A stretch of 30,849 nt of DNA. It comes from CAYJLB01 sp964370845. Its GTDB lineage: Bacteria > Bacillota > Clostridia > Oscillospirales > Ruminococcaceae. Positions within the stretch are counted from its first letter, which is position 1, and every line of letters starts with the position of its first letter. The position numbers and the translations under genes were made by a program. Shown here one piece after another: positions 7,715-15,395 of this stretch. The notes below the pieces were generated by a model, which was not told the DNA's origin, did not search any database, and saw nothing but the letters and a program-made list of their open reading frames with translations. The DNA is taken from assembly GCA_964370845.1 (NCBI GenBank), contig CAYJLB010000022.1:1-30849 (forward strand), in the 5' to 3' direction.

Positions 7715-8425
7715 CTAAAAAGAAAAATAATCCTTTTTCTCCTCAATAATCTTGTTAAAATCTTCAATATTAGAGTAGGAATGTGCCCTATAAATAGCTT
7801 TTAACATCTTCAAATCTCTATTGCTAATGCACTTAACAATCTCACAATGTTGTTCATATATAGACATTAACGACTTATCAGTATTAACTCCAAAAAGTGC
7901 AGTTAAAAAACGATAATAGTCGGGAGTTTTGTTAAAAATCCAGTTCCAAGCAGCTCTGGCATTTACTAAATCAAAAATATAAAAATGGAACTTATTATCT
8001 TGACTTAAAAACTCAACAGCCTTTTCATATTTAGTCATTTGAGTGTTTTCAATAATTTCTTTTTGTTTAGCCAAAAGCATTTTGAAATGCACTTGATTAA
8101 GTCTAGTGTCAATATTTTCAAGGTTTTCTTCAATAATTGAAGTTTCAACTTTTTCTTTAACAAATAAAAGTTCCGAAATTGCTGGGAAATAAATAGGTGT
8201 AACAGAAGTCCCTTGATTTCTTATTTTCGAGGTTTTAATAAGTCCCTCTATCTCAAGTCTTTTAAACACTTCACGGACAGGAGTTCTTGAAACATGAAAT
8301 CGTTTCGAAACATCAATTTCATTAATATTTTGCCCCGGTTCTAGAATTAACTTTATAATTTCATCTTTAAGAGTTTGGTAAATAACAGCACCAGCTTGAC
8401 TACCTGTTTTAATATCAATTTCCAT
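7715..8425 (-). CDS. GntR family (FCD-type) transcriptional regulator
   Basis: This protein of about 236 residues has an N-terminal winged helix (DEIIKLILEPGQNINEID, then VSRTPVREVFKRLEIEGLI) and a C-terminal helical FCD-like domain with candidate metal-binding residues (DNKFH, EQHCEI). FCD regulators usually respond to a sugar acid, carboxylate or similar metabolite. The reading frame extends upstream to 8506, but that part overlaps the promoter. The ATG at 8425 has AAAGGGAG at good spacing, so I use it. It heads the trmL-degV operon and is divergent from rpe, which it may regulate along with itself. Confidence 0.88.
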   Translation of the reverse strand: MEIDIKTGSQAGAVIYQTLKDEIIKLILEPGQNINEIDVSKRFHVSRTPVREVFKRLEIEGLIKTSKIRNQGTSVTPIYFPAISELLFVKEKVETSIIEENLENIDTRLNQVHFKMLLAKQKEIIENTQMTKYEKAVEFLSQDNKFHFYIFDLVNARAAWNWIFNKTPDYYRFLTALFGVNTDKSLMSIYEQHCEIVKCISNRDLKMLKAIYRAHSYSNIEDFNKIIEEKKDYFSF

Positions 8426-8477
8426 AAAAAGCTCCCTTTCTAAAAATATTACGCACAAATTTTGCATTTCAATATAT

Positions 8478-8506
8478 ATTATAAAAAAAATCAGAGAAAT
8501 TGTCAA
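8478..8506 (-). promoter_or_regulatory. consensus promoter of the gntR operon
   Basis: On the minus strand TTGACA and TATAAT are separated by 17 bases, a full sigma-A consensus. It argues against any protein start upstream of 8478. Confidence 0.85.
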
Positions 8507-8606
8507 GATTTAATTAAAAATCTGCAATAATTCACACATTATTTTTATTATAATCATTGATAAAAACAAACAATTTGTTAAGAATGGAGAAAATGGATAG
8601 TTATTA

Positions 8607-8635
8607 TTGACTAGTTACTGAAAATATATTATAAT
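8607..8635 (+). promoter_or_regulatory. rpe promoter
   Basis: TTGACT and TATAAT are separated by 17 bases, leaving a leader of about 70 bases before rpe. It is divergent from the gntR promoter about 100 bp away. The 8426-8713 region therefore holds two divergent promoters and is a plausible site for GntR control. Confidence 0.8.
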
Positions 8636-8713
8636 AGATTAAATGTGAAAAAATTACATTATTTAAATAAACATAAATAATCTCTTGTATTTTGAAAGGA
8701 ATGACCTATTTTA

Positions 8714-9358
8714 ATGAAAACCCTTGTTTCACCCTCGCTTTTAGCCGCTGATTTTAAAAATCTTGAAAAGGAACTAAAAAGAGTCCAACAAGCTGGAGCG
8801 GATATGCTTCATTTTGATGTTATGGATGGAGTTTTTGTTCCTAATATATCATATGGCATGCCACTTTTAGCTGCAATGAAAAGTTGTACAACCTTGCCTT
8901 TCGACGTACATTTAATGATAATTTCTCCCCTTAAATATATTGAGGAATTTGCAAAAGCTGGGGCAGATTTAATTAATTTTCACCTTGAAAGTGAAGATGA
9001 CCCTTCTTTAGTTATTGCAAAAATTAAAGAATGTGGCAAAAAAGTAGGGATTACAATAAAACCTGGCACTGATTACACCGCAGTTTTACCTTATTTAGAT
9101 GAGGTTGATATGGTGTTAATTATGTCTGTTGAACCTGGATTTGGCGGACAATCTTTTATGGACAATTGTCTTGAAAAGATTTCTAAGTTGCGTTCAATTA
9201 TTTCCGAAAGAAACTTAAATGTTGACATACAAGTTGACGGAGGAATTAATGAAGTTACAGGAAAAAAAGTTAGAGAAGCTGGTGCAAATGTCTTAGTTGC
9301 TGGCTCATATATTTTCTCAAACAAGGATATTACACAGGCAATTGAAAGTTTACGATAA
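8714..9358 (+). CDS. rpe: ribulose-phosphate 3-epimerase
   Basis: This TIM-barrel metal enzyme interconverts ribulose 5-phosphate and xylulose 5-phosphate in the pentose phosphate pathway. Family motifs are VSPSLLAADF at the N terminus, HFDVMDGVFVPN (metal ligands and catalytic Asp), VHLMI, VEPGFGGQSF (phosphate/flexible loop) and VDGGIN (second catalytic Asp). At 214 residues it is full length. The AAAGGA is 13 bases from the ATG, a long spacing also seen at other genes here. The last 9 bases overlap the convergent mecA-like gene. No rsgA or thiamine genes, its common neighbours in Firmicutes, are next to it. Confidence 0.95.
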   Translation: MKTLVSPSLLAADFKNLEKELKRVQQAGADMLHFDVMDGVFVPNISYGMPLLAAMKSCTTLPFDVHLMIISPLKYIEEFAKAGADLINFHLESEDDPSLVIAKIKECGKKVGITIKPGTDYTAVLPYLDEVDMVLIMSVEPGFGGQSFMDNCLEKISKLRSIISERNLNVDIQVDGGINEVTGKKVREAGANVLVAGSYIFSNKDITQAIESLR

Positions 9359-9925
9359 ATTTATTTTCACAGCATTATCCTCAATTTCGCAATCAAAATG
9401 CTCTTTTATGTAGGAAATAACGATTTCATCATCGATAATAATTTCGCAAAATTCACACAGGAACGAGAGTAAAGCTTTTTTATTAACTTGATTTTCTAAT
9501 ATTTCAAGGAGCAAATAACATTCCTCGGTAAAAAAATCATCTTTTTCCTTATAAATTTGGCTAGTCAAAATGTATTGATTAAACTTATTTTCAAGAGCTT
9601 TGCAAAGTTGTGAAAGTTGGTTTTTATCGTTAATTTTACAGGCTAAAACTTGATTTTCTACTTTTAAATTTGCAATTTTATTTTTTATGACTTTTATATA
9701 TAAAATACACCCTTTTTCTTCAGATGAATAGGCTTCGATAAACAGTTTTTCTTCCGATAAATCCAGTGAAAATTCTTCCTTTATTTTAGCTAGAATGTCT
9801 GAAAAAAGTTCTTTTGTGTAGATGTTTTTTTGGTTTATTGACTCAAATTGAATTTGATATAACTCCATTTCAATGGGGCTAATTACAACTTTTACTTTTG
9901 ACTTATTTATCAATTGGATATCCAT
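9350..9925 (-). CDS. MecA-like adaptor protein (divergent)
   Basis: MecA adaptors deliver proteins to the ClpC-ClpP protease and control its assembly. This 191-residue protein has the family's layout. The N-terminal half runs from a short beta region through KELFSDILAKIKEEFSLDL to KLFIEAYSS. A variable linker follows, then a C-terminal half with QLCKALENKF, ECYLLLEI, FLCEFCE and a final HFDCEIEDNAVKINL stretch. The similarity is a pattern match from memory, so the assignment is moderate. A strong AAAGGAGG precedes the ATG. The gene is 47 bp from the divergent rnfD-like gene, and its 3' end overlaps rpe by 9 bases. Confidence 0.7.
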   Translation of the reverse strand: MDIQLINKSKVKVVISPIEMELYQIQFESINQKNIYTKELFSDILAKIKEEFSLDLSEEKLFIEAYSSEEKGCILYIKVIKNKIANLKVENQVLACKINDKNQLSQLCKALENKFNQYILTSQIYKEKDDFFTEECYLLLEILENQVNKKALLSFLCEFCEIIIDDEIVISYIKEHFDCEIEDNAVKINLS

Positions 9926-9972
9926 AAAAGCCTCCTTTGCACCTTGATTTTTAGAAAGGATTGATTAATTAA

Positions 9973-11160
9973 ATGTTTGATGTACAGCTAAAACGACCAT
10001 ATCACTTAGCCTTAACTGACTATTTGATATGCCTTTTAGCCCTTACTATAATGACATATTTTTACTACGGACCACGAGCTTTAATTGTTATTGGAATTGC
10101 GGCTGTAACCTCTGTTTTGACTGATTTTATCGCAGTAAAATTGCGTGGGAAAAAGTATCGTAAAACCGATACCTCTGCCCTTGTTGCAGGTATAATTTTA
10201 GCTTTGTTAATGCCCGCTTCCGTGCCTTATTTTGTGGTTGCAATATCCTGTATTTTTATGATTGTTGTAGGAAAACAAGCCTTTGGTGGTAACGAAAATC
10301 CACTTTTTAGTGCTATTTCAGTAGGTTTTTCCTTTGCAACACTATGTTTTTACGACTATATTTATTTATACCCAACACCAATGGCAACAAACCAACTCCC
10401 CCTTGATTCTGTTATAACGGAAGGATTAGTTTCCTCCTTTACCCATACATATACAGTAGTAGGCGACACAAATTTTGACCTATTTAGTATGCTTTTAGGG
10501 CGAATGACCGGGCCAATGGGTGGTACGCAAATTATTATCATCACAATCGCAGCGGTAATTTTAATGGCGAGAGGTTCAATTTCTAAATTACCATTTATTT
10601 CCACCTTAGCAGTTTTGCTTGCTCATGCAATATTTTTTCCTGTGCGACCTGATACATCGCCACTTGTTTCACTTACAAATGAATTGTTTGGTTCTTCCAC
10701 TTTGTTTGCGCTAACTTTTGTAGCTTGTGACTTTAAATTTGCACCAAACAGGCGACTTTCGCGGATTTTATATGGTGTGTTCACCGGTCTTCTTACTATT
10801 GTATTCAAATTTTACGGGGGATATGAAATCGGAATTTTCTTCGCATTATTAATAACTGCGCCAATTTCAAGCGGATATGATATTTTATCCGACTTAATAA
10901 TTAGATTTAGCAAATTTACATTGAAATTCCTAAAAAGATTACCATTTGTAATATATCGCATAATCTTTGCAATACTCTCTGTATTATACATAATGTTTAA
11001 ATTTATCGGCATAATAATTTACAAAAAATTGATTTCTAAATTAATAATTTATATTAAAAGCAAAAACTTAGAGAAAGTAGCAATCACAACTGAAACTGCC
11101 GAAAAAGCTGAAGAAATCGCTGAAAATGAAAGCGAAAAAGAAACTGAAGATATAAAATAA
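9973..11160 (+). CDS. RnfD-like membrane subunit (divergent, FMN motif not seen)
   Basis: This integral membrane protein of 395 residues belongs to the NqrB/RnfD family, whose members sit in ion-pumping Rnf/Nqr complexes and carry a covalent FMN on a threonine. Family landmarks are KRPYHLALTD at the start, TDTSALVAGIILALLMPASVP, and VGKQAFGGNENPLF, which corresponds to the KQ.FGG.G.NPFNPA block. The expected (S/T)GAT flavin site after the YPTPM region is replaced by LDSVITEGLVSS, so I see no FMN threonine. The C terminus has extra hydrophobic segments and an acidic tail rich in Glu, giving a longer protein than typical RnfD. It is the first gene of the D-E-A-like set, 37 bp before the next start. 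Confidence 0.8.
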   Translation: MFDVQLKRPYHLALTDYLICLLALTIMTYFYYGPRALIVIGIAAVTSVLTDFIAVKLRGKKYRKTDTSALVAGIILALLMPASVPYFVVAISCIFMIVVGKQAFGGNENPLFSAISVGFSFATLCFYDYIYLYPTPMATNQLPLDSVITEGLVSSFTHTYTVVGDTNFDLFSMLLGRMTGPMGGTQIIIITIAAVILMARGSISKLPFISTLAVLLAHAIFFPVRPDTSPLVSLTNELFGSSTLFALTFVACDFKFAPNRRLSRILYGVFTGLLTIVFKFYGGYEIGIFFALLITAPISSGYDILSDLIIRFSKFTLKFLKRLPFVIYRIIFAILSVLYIMFKFIGIIIYKKLISKLIIYIKSKNLEKVAITTETAEKAEEIAENESEKETEDIK

Positions 11161-11197
11161 TTCATTGCAAATAAAAAGAAAGGAAAGGCACGAAAAA

Positions 11198-11821
11198 ATG
11201 AAACCTGCTCAAAAAATAAATAAACCAACGTCACTTTTTGGCGGATTGTTTAAGCGAAACACCTTGGTTTTAAGCGGTTGCGGACTTTCTGTAGCAGTCT
11301 TAGGTTCAAGCACTGTTTCGGAAGCATTAATTATCGGCTTTGTTTTTAGTTTAGTCACTTTCTTTTCCATAATAATATCATCTTTTATTCCAAGAACAAT
11401 TTCTTATACAATTCGTATAATTTTATACGCAATTATCGCTTCGTTAATTTTTATTCCTGTGCAAATGTTTGGGGAATACATTTTTGGTGAGAGTATACTT
11501 TCCTTAGGAACAATACTTCCTGTAATAATTGTAAATCCATTGATTTTGATTAAATCGGAATTAAGATTTTACCGCAGAACAAAGGTTCGAATGGTAGCAG
11601 ATGTGTTTTTTTATATTGTAGGATTTGACTTAATACTGTTAATTATAGCCTTTATCCGAGAACTTTTAGGTTTAGGCTTAATTTTAGGTCAACCTTATGG
11701 CGCAGAAATTATAATTCCAATCTTAAACGAACCCTCAGGAGCATTTATGCTAATCGCCCTACTCGGCGCCCTAGTTAGATGGATATATGTGAAGTACGCG
11801 AGTAAGCGAGCGGACTTTTAA
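11198..11821 (+). CDS. RnfE-like membrane subunit missing one cluster cysteine
   Basis: This 207-residue membrane protein is from the Rnf-Nqr family (RnfA/RnfE/NqrD/NqrE). In the known complexes, two cysteines from each of two paralogues hold an iron-sulfur cluster inside the membrane. Cys28 (LSGCGLSVAV) is kept, but the second position, normally VNC, is VNP (Pro114). The C-terminal block IAFIRELLGLGLILG is typical of RnfE. The frame extends up to 11165, but AAAGGAAAGG supports the ATG at 11198. The last residues (about YASKRADF) and the stop are encoded by the first copy of a 28-bp tandem repeat. Confidence 0.8.
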   Translation: MKPAQKINKPTSLFGGLFKRNTLVLSGCGLSVAVLGSSTVSEALIIGFVFSLVTFFSIIISSFIPRTISYTIRIILYAIIASLIFIPVQMFGEYIFGESILSLGTILPVIIVNPLILIKSELRFYRRTKVRMVADVFFYIVGFDLILLIIAFIRELLGLGLILGQPYGAEIIIPILNEPSGAFMLIALLGALVRWIYVKYASKRADF

Positions 11822-11881
11822 TATAGCGAGTAAACGAGCGGATTTTTAGTACAGCGAGCAAGCGAGCGGACTTTTAATACA
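11798..11881 (+). repeat. three tandem copies of a 28-bp repeat
   Basis: Units begin at 11798, 11826 and 11854 with GCGAG(T/C)AA(G/A)CGAGCGGA followed by a T-rich part. The first unit encodes the tail and stop codon of the RnfE-like gene. The other two fill the gap before the RnfA-like gene. Confidence 0.9.
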
Positions 11882-11959
11882 CCAATAAAACCATTTACTA
11901 TAAGTATTAAATTAAACTAAAATTACAATTTGTAAATAAAAATAGGAAAAGGAGGAAAA

Positions 11960-12535
11960 ATGGAGTTATTTGCTGACTTAATGTTGCTAATTTTAACAGC
12001 AACAGTTATTGAAAATACAATATTTATGAGAGCGTTCGGTATTTCCTCAATGATTTTGCACGGAAAAGATAAAAATGAAGTGTTGCCATTTGGAATACTT
12101 ATTACTTTTTTCAGTGTAATTGCCGCGTTGTTCTCCTATTTTTCACGAATATACATTTTCACAACTCCGGAAAGTTTAATGTATTTGCCCACACTTTCCG
12201 TTGTAGCAATAGGATTTGTATACCTCATAACCTTATTGTTTTTGTGGAAATTTTTCTACAGAACTTTCAAAAAAGTACGAAAATTTATCCACGTTTCCGC
12301 CCTAAATTCCACAGTGGTAGGCGTTGTGTTCTGTGTTTATTCCCAGACGCTGAGTTTGCCAATGTATCTGGTTTACGCCTTTGGAACAGGACTTGGATTT
12401 TTCCTTGCACACTTTATTTTATCCGTAAGTTATGACAAATTAAATTCACCAAAAGTCCCTGAAAGTTTTAGGGGATTTCCCGCAATGATTTTGTACATAG
12501 GGATAATTTCAATGGCATTTTTAGCTCTCTCATAA
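11960..12535 (+). CDS. RnfA-like membrane subunit lacking both cluster cysteines
   Basis: This 191-residue integral membrane protein has the length and architecture of RnfA. Family features are the N-terminal MELF, a VIEN segment in place of the usual LVNN, FGISS in place of the usual LGICP, and the C-terminal VYAFGTGLGFFLAHFIL. The ending VPESFRGFPAMILYIGIISM matches the usual VP..F+GFPI. Both positions that hold cysteines in authentic RnfA are serine (Ser29; Ser117 in LNSTVVG for TNCAVLG). AAAAGGAGG precedes the ATG. It follows the RnfE-like gene after the 28-bp repeats. It cannot bind the usual iron-sulfur cluster in the known way. Confidence 0.82.
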   Translation: MELFADLMLLILTATVIENTIFMRAFGISSMILHGKDKNEVLPFGILITFFSVIAALFSYFSRIYIFTTPESLMYLPTLSVVAIGFVYLITLLFLWKFFYRTFKKVRKFIHVSALNSTVVGVVFCVYSQTLSLPMYLVYAFGTGLGFFLAHFILSVSYDKLNSPKVPESFRGFPAMILYIGIISMAFLALS

Positions 12536-12567
12536 TAATATTTTTTAGAAAGGATAGGTTATTTTAA

Positions 12568-13734
12568 ATGCAAAAGAAAAGAAAAGGTAGGAAGATAAAG
12601 CACCAAACTTTTTCCTATAAAAAGAAAAAAAGCAAAGCATTGCCAGTTATTATAACGGTTTTAGTCCTTGTAGCAATAGTTTTTATAGGGTATAGCGTCG
12701 CCGAGCCTTTAGTTAATTTTTTCAAAGGGCAAATCAGCACACAGCCTTCGGAAACTGAAACGCAAGCTACCGAAACTACTACTGCACAAACTACTGAAAC
12801 TGCGGAAACAACTGAGCCTATCCCACAACCTATCGACGCAAAAAATAGCCTTGTAATCCCAGAAGATAGAATTGTAACAAGTGACTACTTAGCAACACAA
12901 ATTGATTTCGCAATAGAAAACGGGTATTCTTCAATAACTGTGCCAATGGTAAAAGACAGTGGATATTTTAACTACTTAACTGAAAACGAAATAGTAAATA
13001 TGGTTGTTCCAATGGAAAATGTTACCCTTACTGCAAAGGAAATTTATGACCAAATTTTTGAAAGCGGACTAATTCCAGTTGCACAAATTTGTGTGTTAAA
13101 AGAGCATATTGTGTCCACAACAAACTTAGATATGACATATACTTTTGAGCTTGAGGGTTATCGTTGGATTGACGATGCAGTTTCAAACGGAGGAAAATCT
13201 TGGCTTAACCCATTTAGCGACGTTACCATAGAATACATTACAGAAATCACTAAAGAAATCACTGATGCTGGCTTTGAAAACGTGATTTTTTCCGATATTT
13301 CTTTCCCTTATTTTAGGAATTCAGATATTGAAAAAGTAGGTTCATTTGTTGGAACTCCCGACCGATATGAGGCTTTAGTAAATCTCACAAACACAGTTAT
13401 TTCAGCTTTAAAAACTGACGAAAGTGCCTTTTATATTTGTGATACTGGGATAAATTACATTTATGGTTACAGTGAAATATTTAAACCTGACGAAGTGAGC
13501 GAAGCTAGTTATATTGCAGAAATCGACGATAATTTTCTTGAAGAAGGTGTAGTTGACAACGTTTTAACCTACGAGCAATTCGAGGGAAAAATAAACGAGT
13601 TACTTGAAATAACTTCCCAAGTGGAATTACTTTTCATGTTCAATTATGACGGTTTAACAGCGAATGAGATTTTAATTATTGAAGAATATATCACAAAAAA
13701 CAGCTTAGAAGATTATTTCTTGATAAATGAATAG
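12568..13734 (+). CDS. membrane-anchored glycosidase-like protein
   Basis: This is a 388-residue protein with a very basic N terminus, one membrane segment (about residues 24-46), a Thr/Glu-rich linker (about 58-86), and a large domain outside the cell. That domain starts with DYLATQIDFAIENGYSSITVPM and includes GFENVIFSDISFPYF. The pattern resembles the DUF4015 group of putative glycoside hydrolases (TIM-barrel type), but the assignment is only moderate and catalytic activity is unproven. AAAGGA lies 13 bases from the ATG. It follows the RnfA-like gene after 32 bp and is likely in the same operon, tying that set to the cell envelope. Confidence 0.6.
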   Translation: MQKKRKGRKIKHQTFSYKKKKSKALPVIITVLVLVAIVFIGYSVAEPLVNFFKGQISTQPSETETQATETTTAQTTETAETTEPIPQPIDAKNSLVIPEDRIVTSDYLATQIDFAIENGYSSITVPMVKDSGYFNYLTENEIVNMVVPMENVTLTAKEIYDQIFESGLIPVAQICVLKEHIVSTTNLDMTYTFELEGYRWIDDAVSNGGKSWLNPFSDVTIEYITEITKEITDAGFENVIFSDISFPYFRNSDIEKVGSFVGTPDRYEALVNLTNTVISALKTDESAFYICDTGINYIYGYSEIFKPDEVSEASYIAEIDDNFLEEGVVDNVLTYEQFEGKINELLEITSQVELLFMFNYDGLTANEILIIEEYITKNSLEDYFLINE

Positions 13735-13749
13735 AAATCACAAAATAGT

Positions 13750-13778
13750 TGTAGGGACAAGGCTTGCCTTATCCGATT
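13750..13778 (+). repeat. REP-like hairpin repeat (copy F)
   Basis: TGTAGG head, then GGACAAGGC-TT-GCCTTATCC with one mismatch and a CGATT tail. It is close to the copies inside the RAYT gene and the copy at 29533. It lies between the glycosidase-like gene and the terminator. Confidence 0.75.
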
Positions 13779-13826
13779 AAACAAAAGAAATAGTAGCAAT
13801 ATTTTTGCGACGAAAAAGTAGCTAAT

Positions 13827-13869
13827 AAAAAACAGCAAAAACTATAATTCATAGTATTTGCTGTTTTTT
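13827..13869. terminator. bidirectional terminator
   Basis: Stem of 18 bp with one mismatch (13827-13845 with 13851-13869), a 5-base loop, an A-run on the left and a T-run on the right. It serves both the rnf-like set and the convergent two-component genes. Confidence 0.88.
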
Positions 13870-15384
13870 TTAATTTTTCCTAAATTCTGAAGGAGTTTTC
13901 CCCTCTTGCTTTCTAAAAATTGTACTGAAATATGTTGAGTTCAAATAGCCAACTTGATTACTTATGTCGTTAATTTTAAGGCTTGAATTCAAAAGCAAAT
14001 CCTTCGCCTTTTTCATACGAAGTTTTGTCAAATATTGAATAATCCCAATCCCCTCTTGTTTCGCAAATTCAGTGCACAAATATGACGGATTTAAGGCGAT
14101 ATAATTTGCAATTAATGTCAATGTCAAATATGGGTCGCTGTAATTTTCATCAATATAATCTTTAACTTTTGCAATATAACTTTCCGATTGGCTAAGGGAA
14201 ATTGGCTTTGATAAAGTGTAAAGTTCTTCAATAAAAAATATTACTTTATCAAAAATTTCCTCGGTAGTAAGCCCTTTAAACACACTTTTATTTTGCAGTT
14301 CTAAAGGCACAATTATGTCATTATCCGACTGTTTCAAATACATAATATAACGGCAAATAAGATGCCTAAAATAAAGCCTTACATCATCGGGAGTAACCTT
14401 GTTTTCTCGAATGTAATCCATTTGGGTGAGCAAAATTTTTGTTACTTCCTCAAAATTTCTGCTTAACAAAAGTGAAATAATTTCATCTTCTTTAGTAAAT
14501 AAAAAGTTGTAAAAATCCACCGCAAGTGGCACAGTAGAAGCATCTTCACGAATTCCAAAACGAAAATTCTCATCTTCAAAACACTCAGCATATGAGTCTA
14601 AAAAGCTCTCAACTCCCTTGTAAATCCCACCTGTCCACACACCAAAATTACTTGAGCTGTATTCATTAAGTACATTTTCTAAATTATTAGCAAAAGTGGT
14701 TAATTTCTTACGCAAAGTAAGCTGACTATCGTCTTTAATGCAGTAAATAATCCCCCTGTGTGAAGCTTCAACGAAAACAACTTGCTTTGAAGAAAAGGCG
14801 GAAATCACCTTATCTTGAATATTTTTTCTAAAGGACAAAAAGAACAACCTAGACATCATATCATCATGGTCACAACGAATATTTATTGCACAAAAATAAC
14901 TATTATCGCAATCTTCTTTTAAATATTCATAATTTGTAAAGTCCCATTTTCGTCCAAAACTAAATAAATTCCTTGAAATAAGCTCTTTTAAAGGAACGTT
15001 TTCAATGTGAAGTTCTTGTTCCTCACAAGTCCTTTCAAGCTCACTCAAAAGCTCGTTTATGTCAATAGGCTTGAGAAGATATGAGGAAGCACCTTGCCTT
15101 AAAGCCTCTTTAACATACTTAAAATCTTCATACCCACTAATAAAAACAAAAGGGATATGAGGGTATTTTTCACGCAATTTTTTTTGTAAAGTGAGCCCGT
15201 CAATTTTAGGCATTTTTATGTCGCTAATTACAATATCCGCATAATTGTTTTGGAAAAAATCTAAAGCTTCCTCCCCATTTTTAGCAGTGCTTACAACAGT
15301 GTAACCGTGTTCTTCCCAAGGCACAGCTTTAAACAATCCCTCACGAATAGTCTTTTCATCATCAACAATTAAAATTCTTATCAT
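13870..15384 (-). CDS. AraC-type response regulator (YesN-like)
   Basis: The 504 residues comprise an N-terminal receiver domain (acidic pair Asp8-Asp9, phosphoacceptor Asp55 in VISDIKMP, Lys107-like position in LLKPID), a middle region of about 260 residues with no recognised motif, and a C-terminal AraC double helix-turn-helix (MKKAKDLLLNSSLKINDIS, then GYLNSTYFSTIFRKQEGKTPSEF). Such regulators activate carbohydrate uptake and degradation genes. It starts 11 bp after the histidine kinase gene with only a weak ribosome binding site, suggesting coupled translation. The likely target is the divergent sugar transporter. Confidence 0.93.
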   Translation of the reverse strand: MIRILIVDDEKTIREGLFKAVPWEEHGYTVVSTAKNGEEALDFFQNNYADIVISDIKMPKIDGLTLQKKLREKYPHIPFVFISGYEDFKYVKEALRQGASSYLLKPIDINELLSELERTCEEQELHIENVPLKELISRNLFSFGRKWDFTNYEYLKEDCDNSYFCAINIRCDHDDMMSRLFFLSFRKNIQDKVISAFSSKQVVFVEASHRGIIYCIKDDSQLTLRKKLTTFANNLENVLNEYSSSNFGVWTGGIYKGVESFLDSYAECFEDENFRFGIREDASTVPLAVDFYNFLFTKEDEIISLLLSRNFEEVTKILLTQMDYIRENKVTPDDVRLYFRHLICRYIMYLKQSDNDIIVPLELQNKSVFKGLTTEEIFDKVIFFIEELYTLSKPISLSQSESYIAKVKDYIDENYSDPYLTLTLIANYIALNPSYLCTEFAKQEGIGIIQYLTKLRMKKAKDLLLNSSLKINDISNQVGYLNSTYFSTIFRKQEGKTPSEFRKN

Positions 15385-15395
15385 AACTAAATTAC

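Noticed and set aside
8426..8506. Longer N terminus for the GntR regulator
   Set aside because: It would overlap a TTGACA-17-TATAAT promoter, lacks a ribosome binding site and adds hydrophobic residues unlike the family. The ATG at 8425 is better.
11798..11881. Possible CRISPR array from the 28-bp repeats
   Set aside because: The repeats are directly adjacent with no spacers and no cas genes nearby. The first copy is coding.
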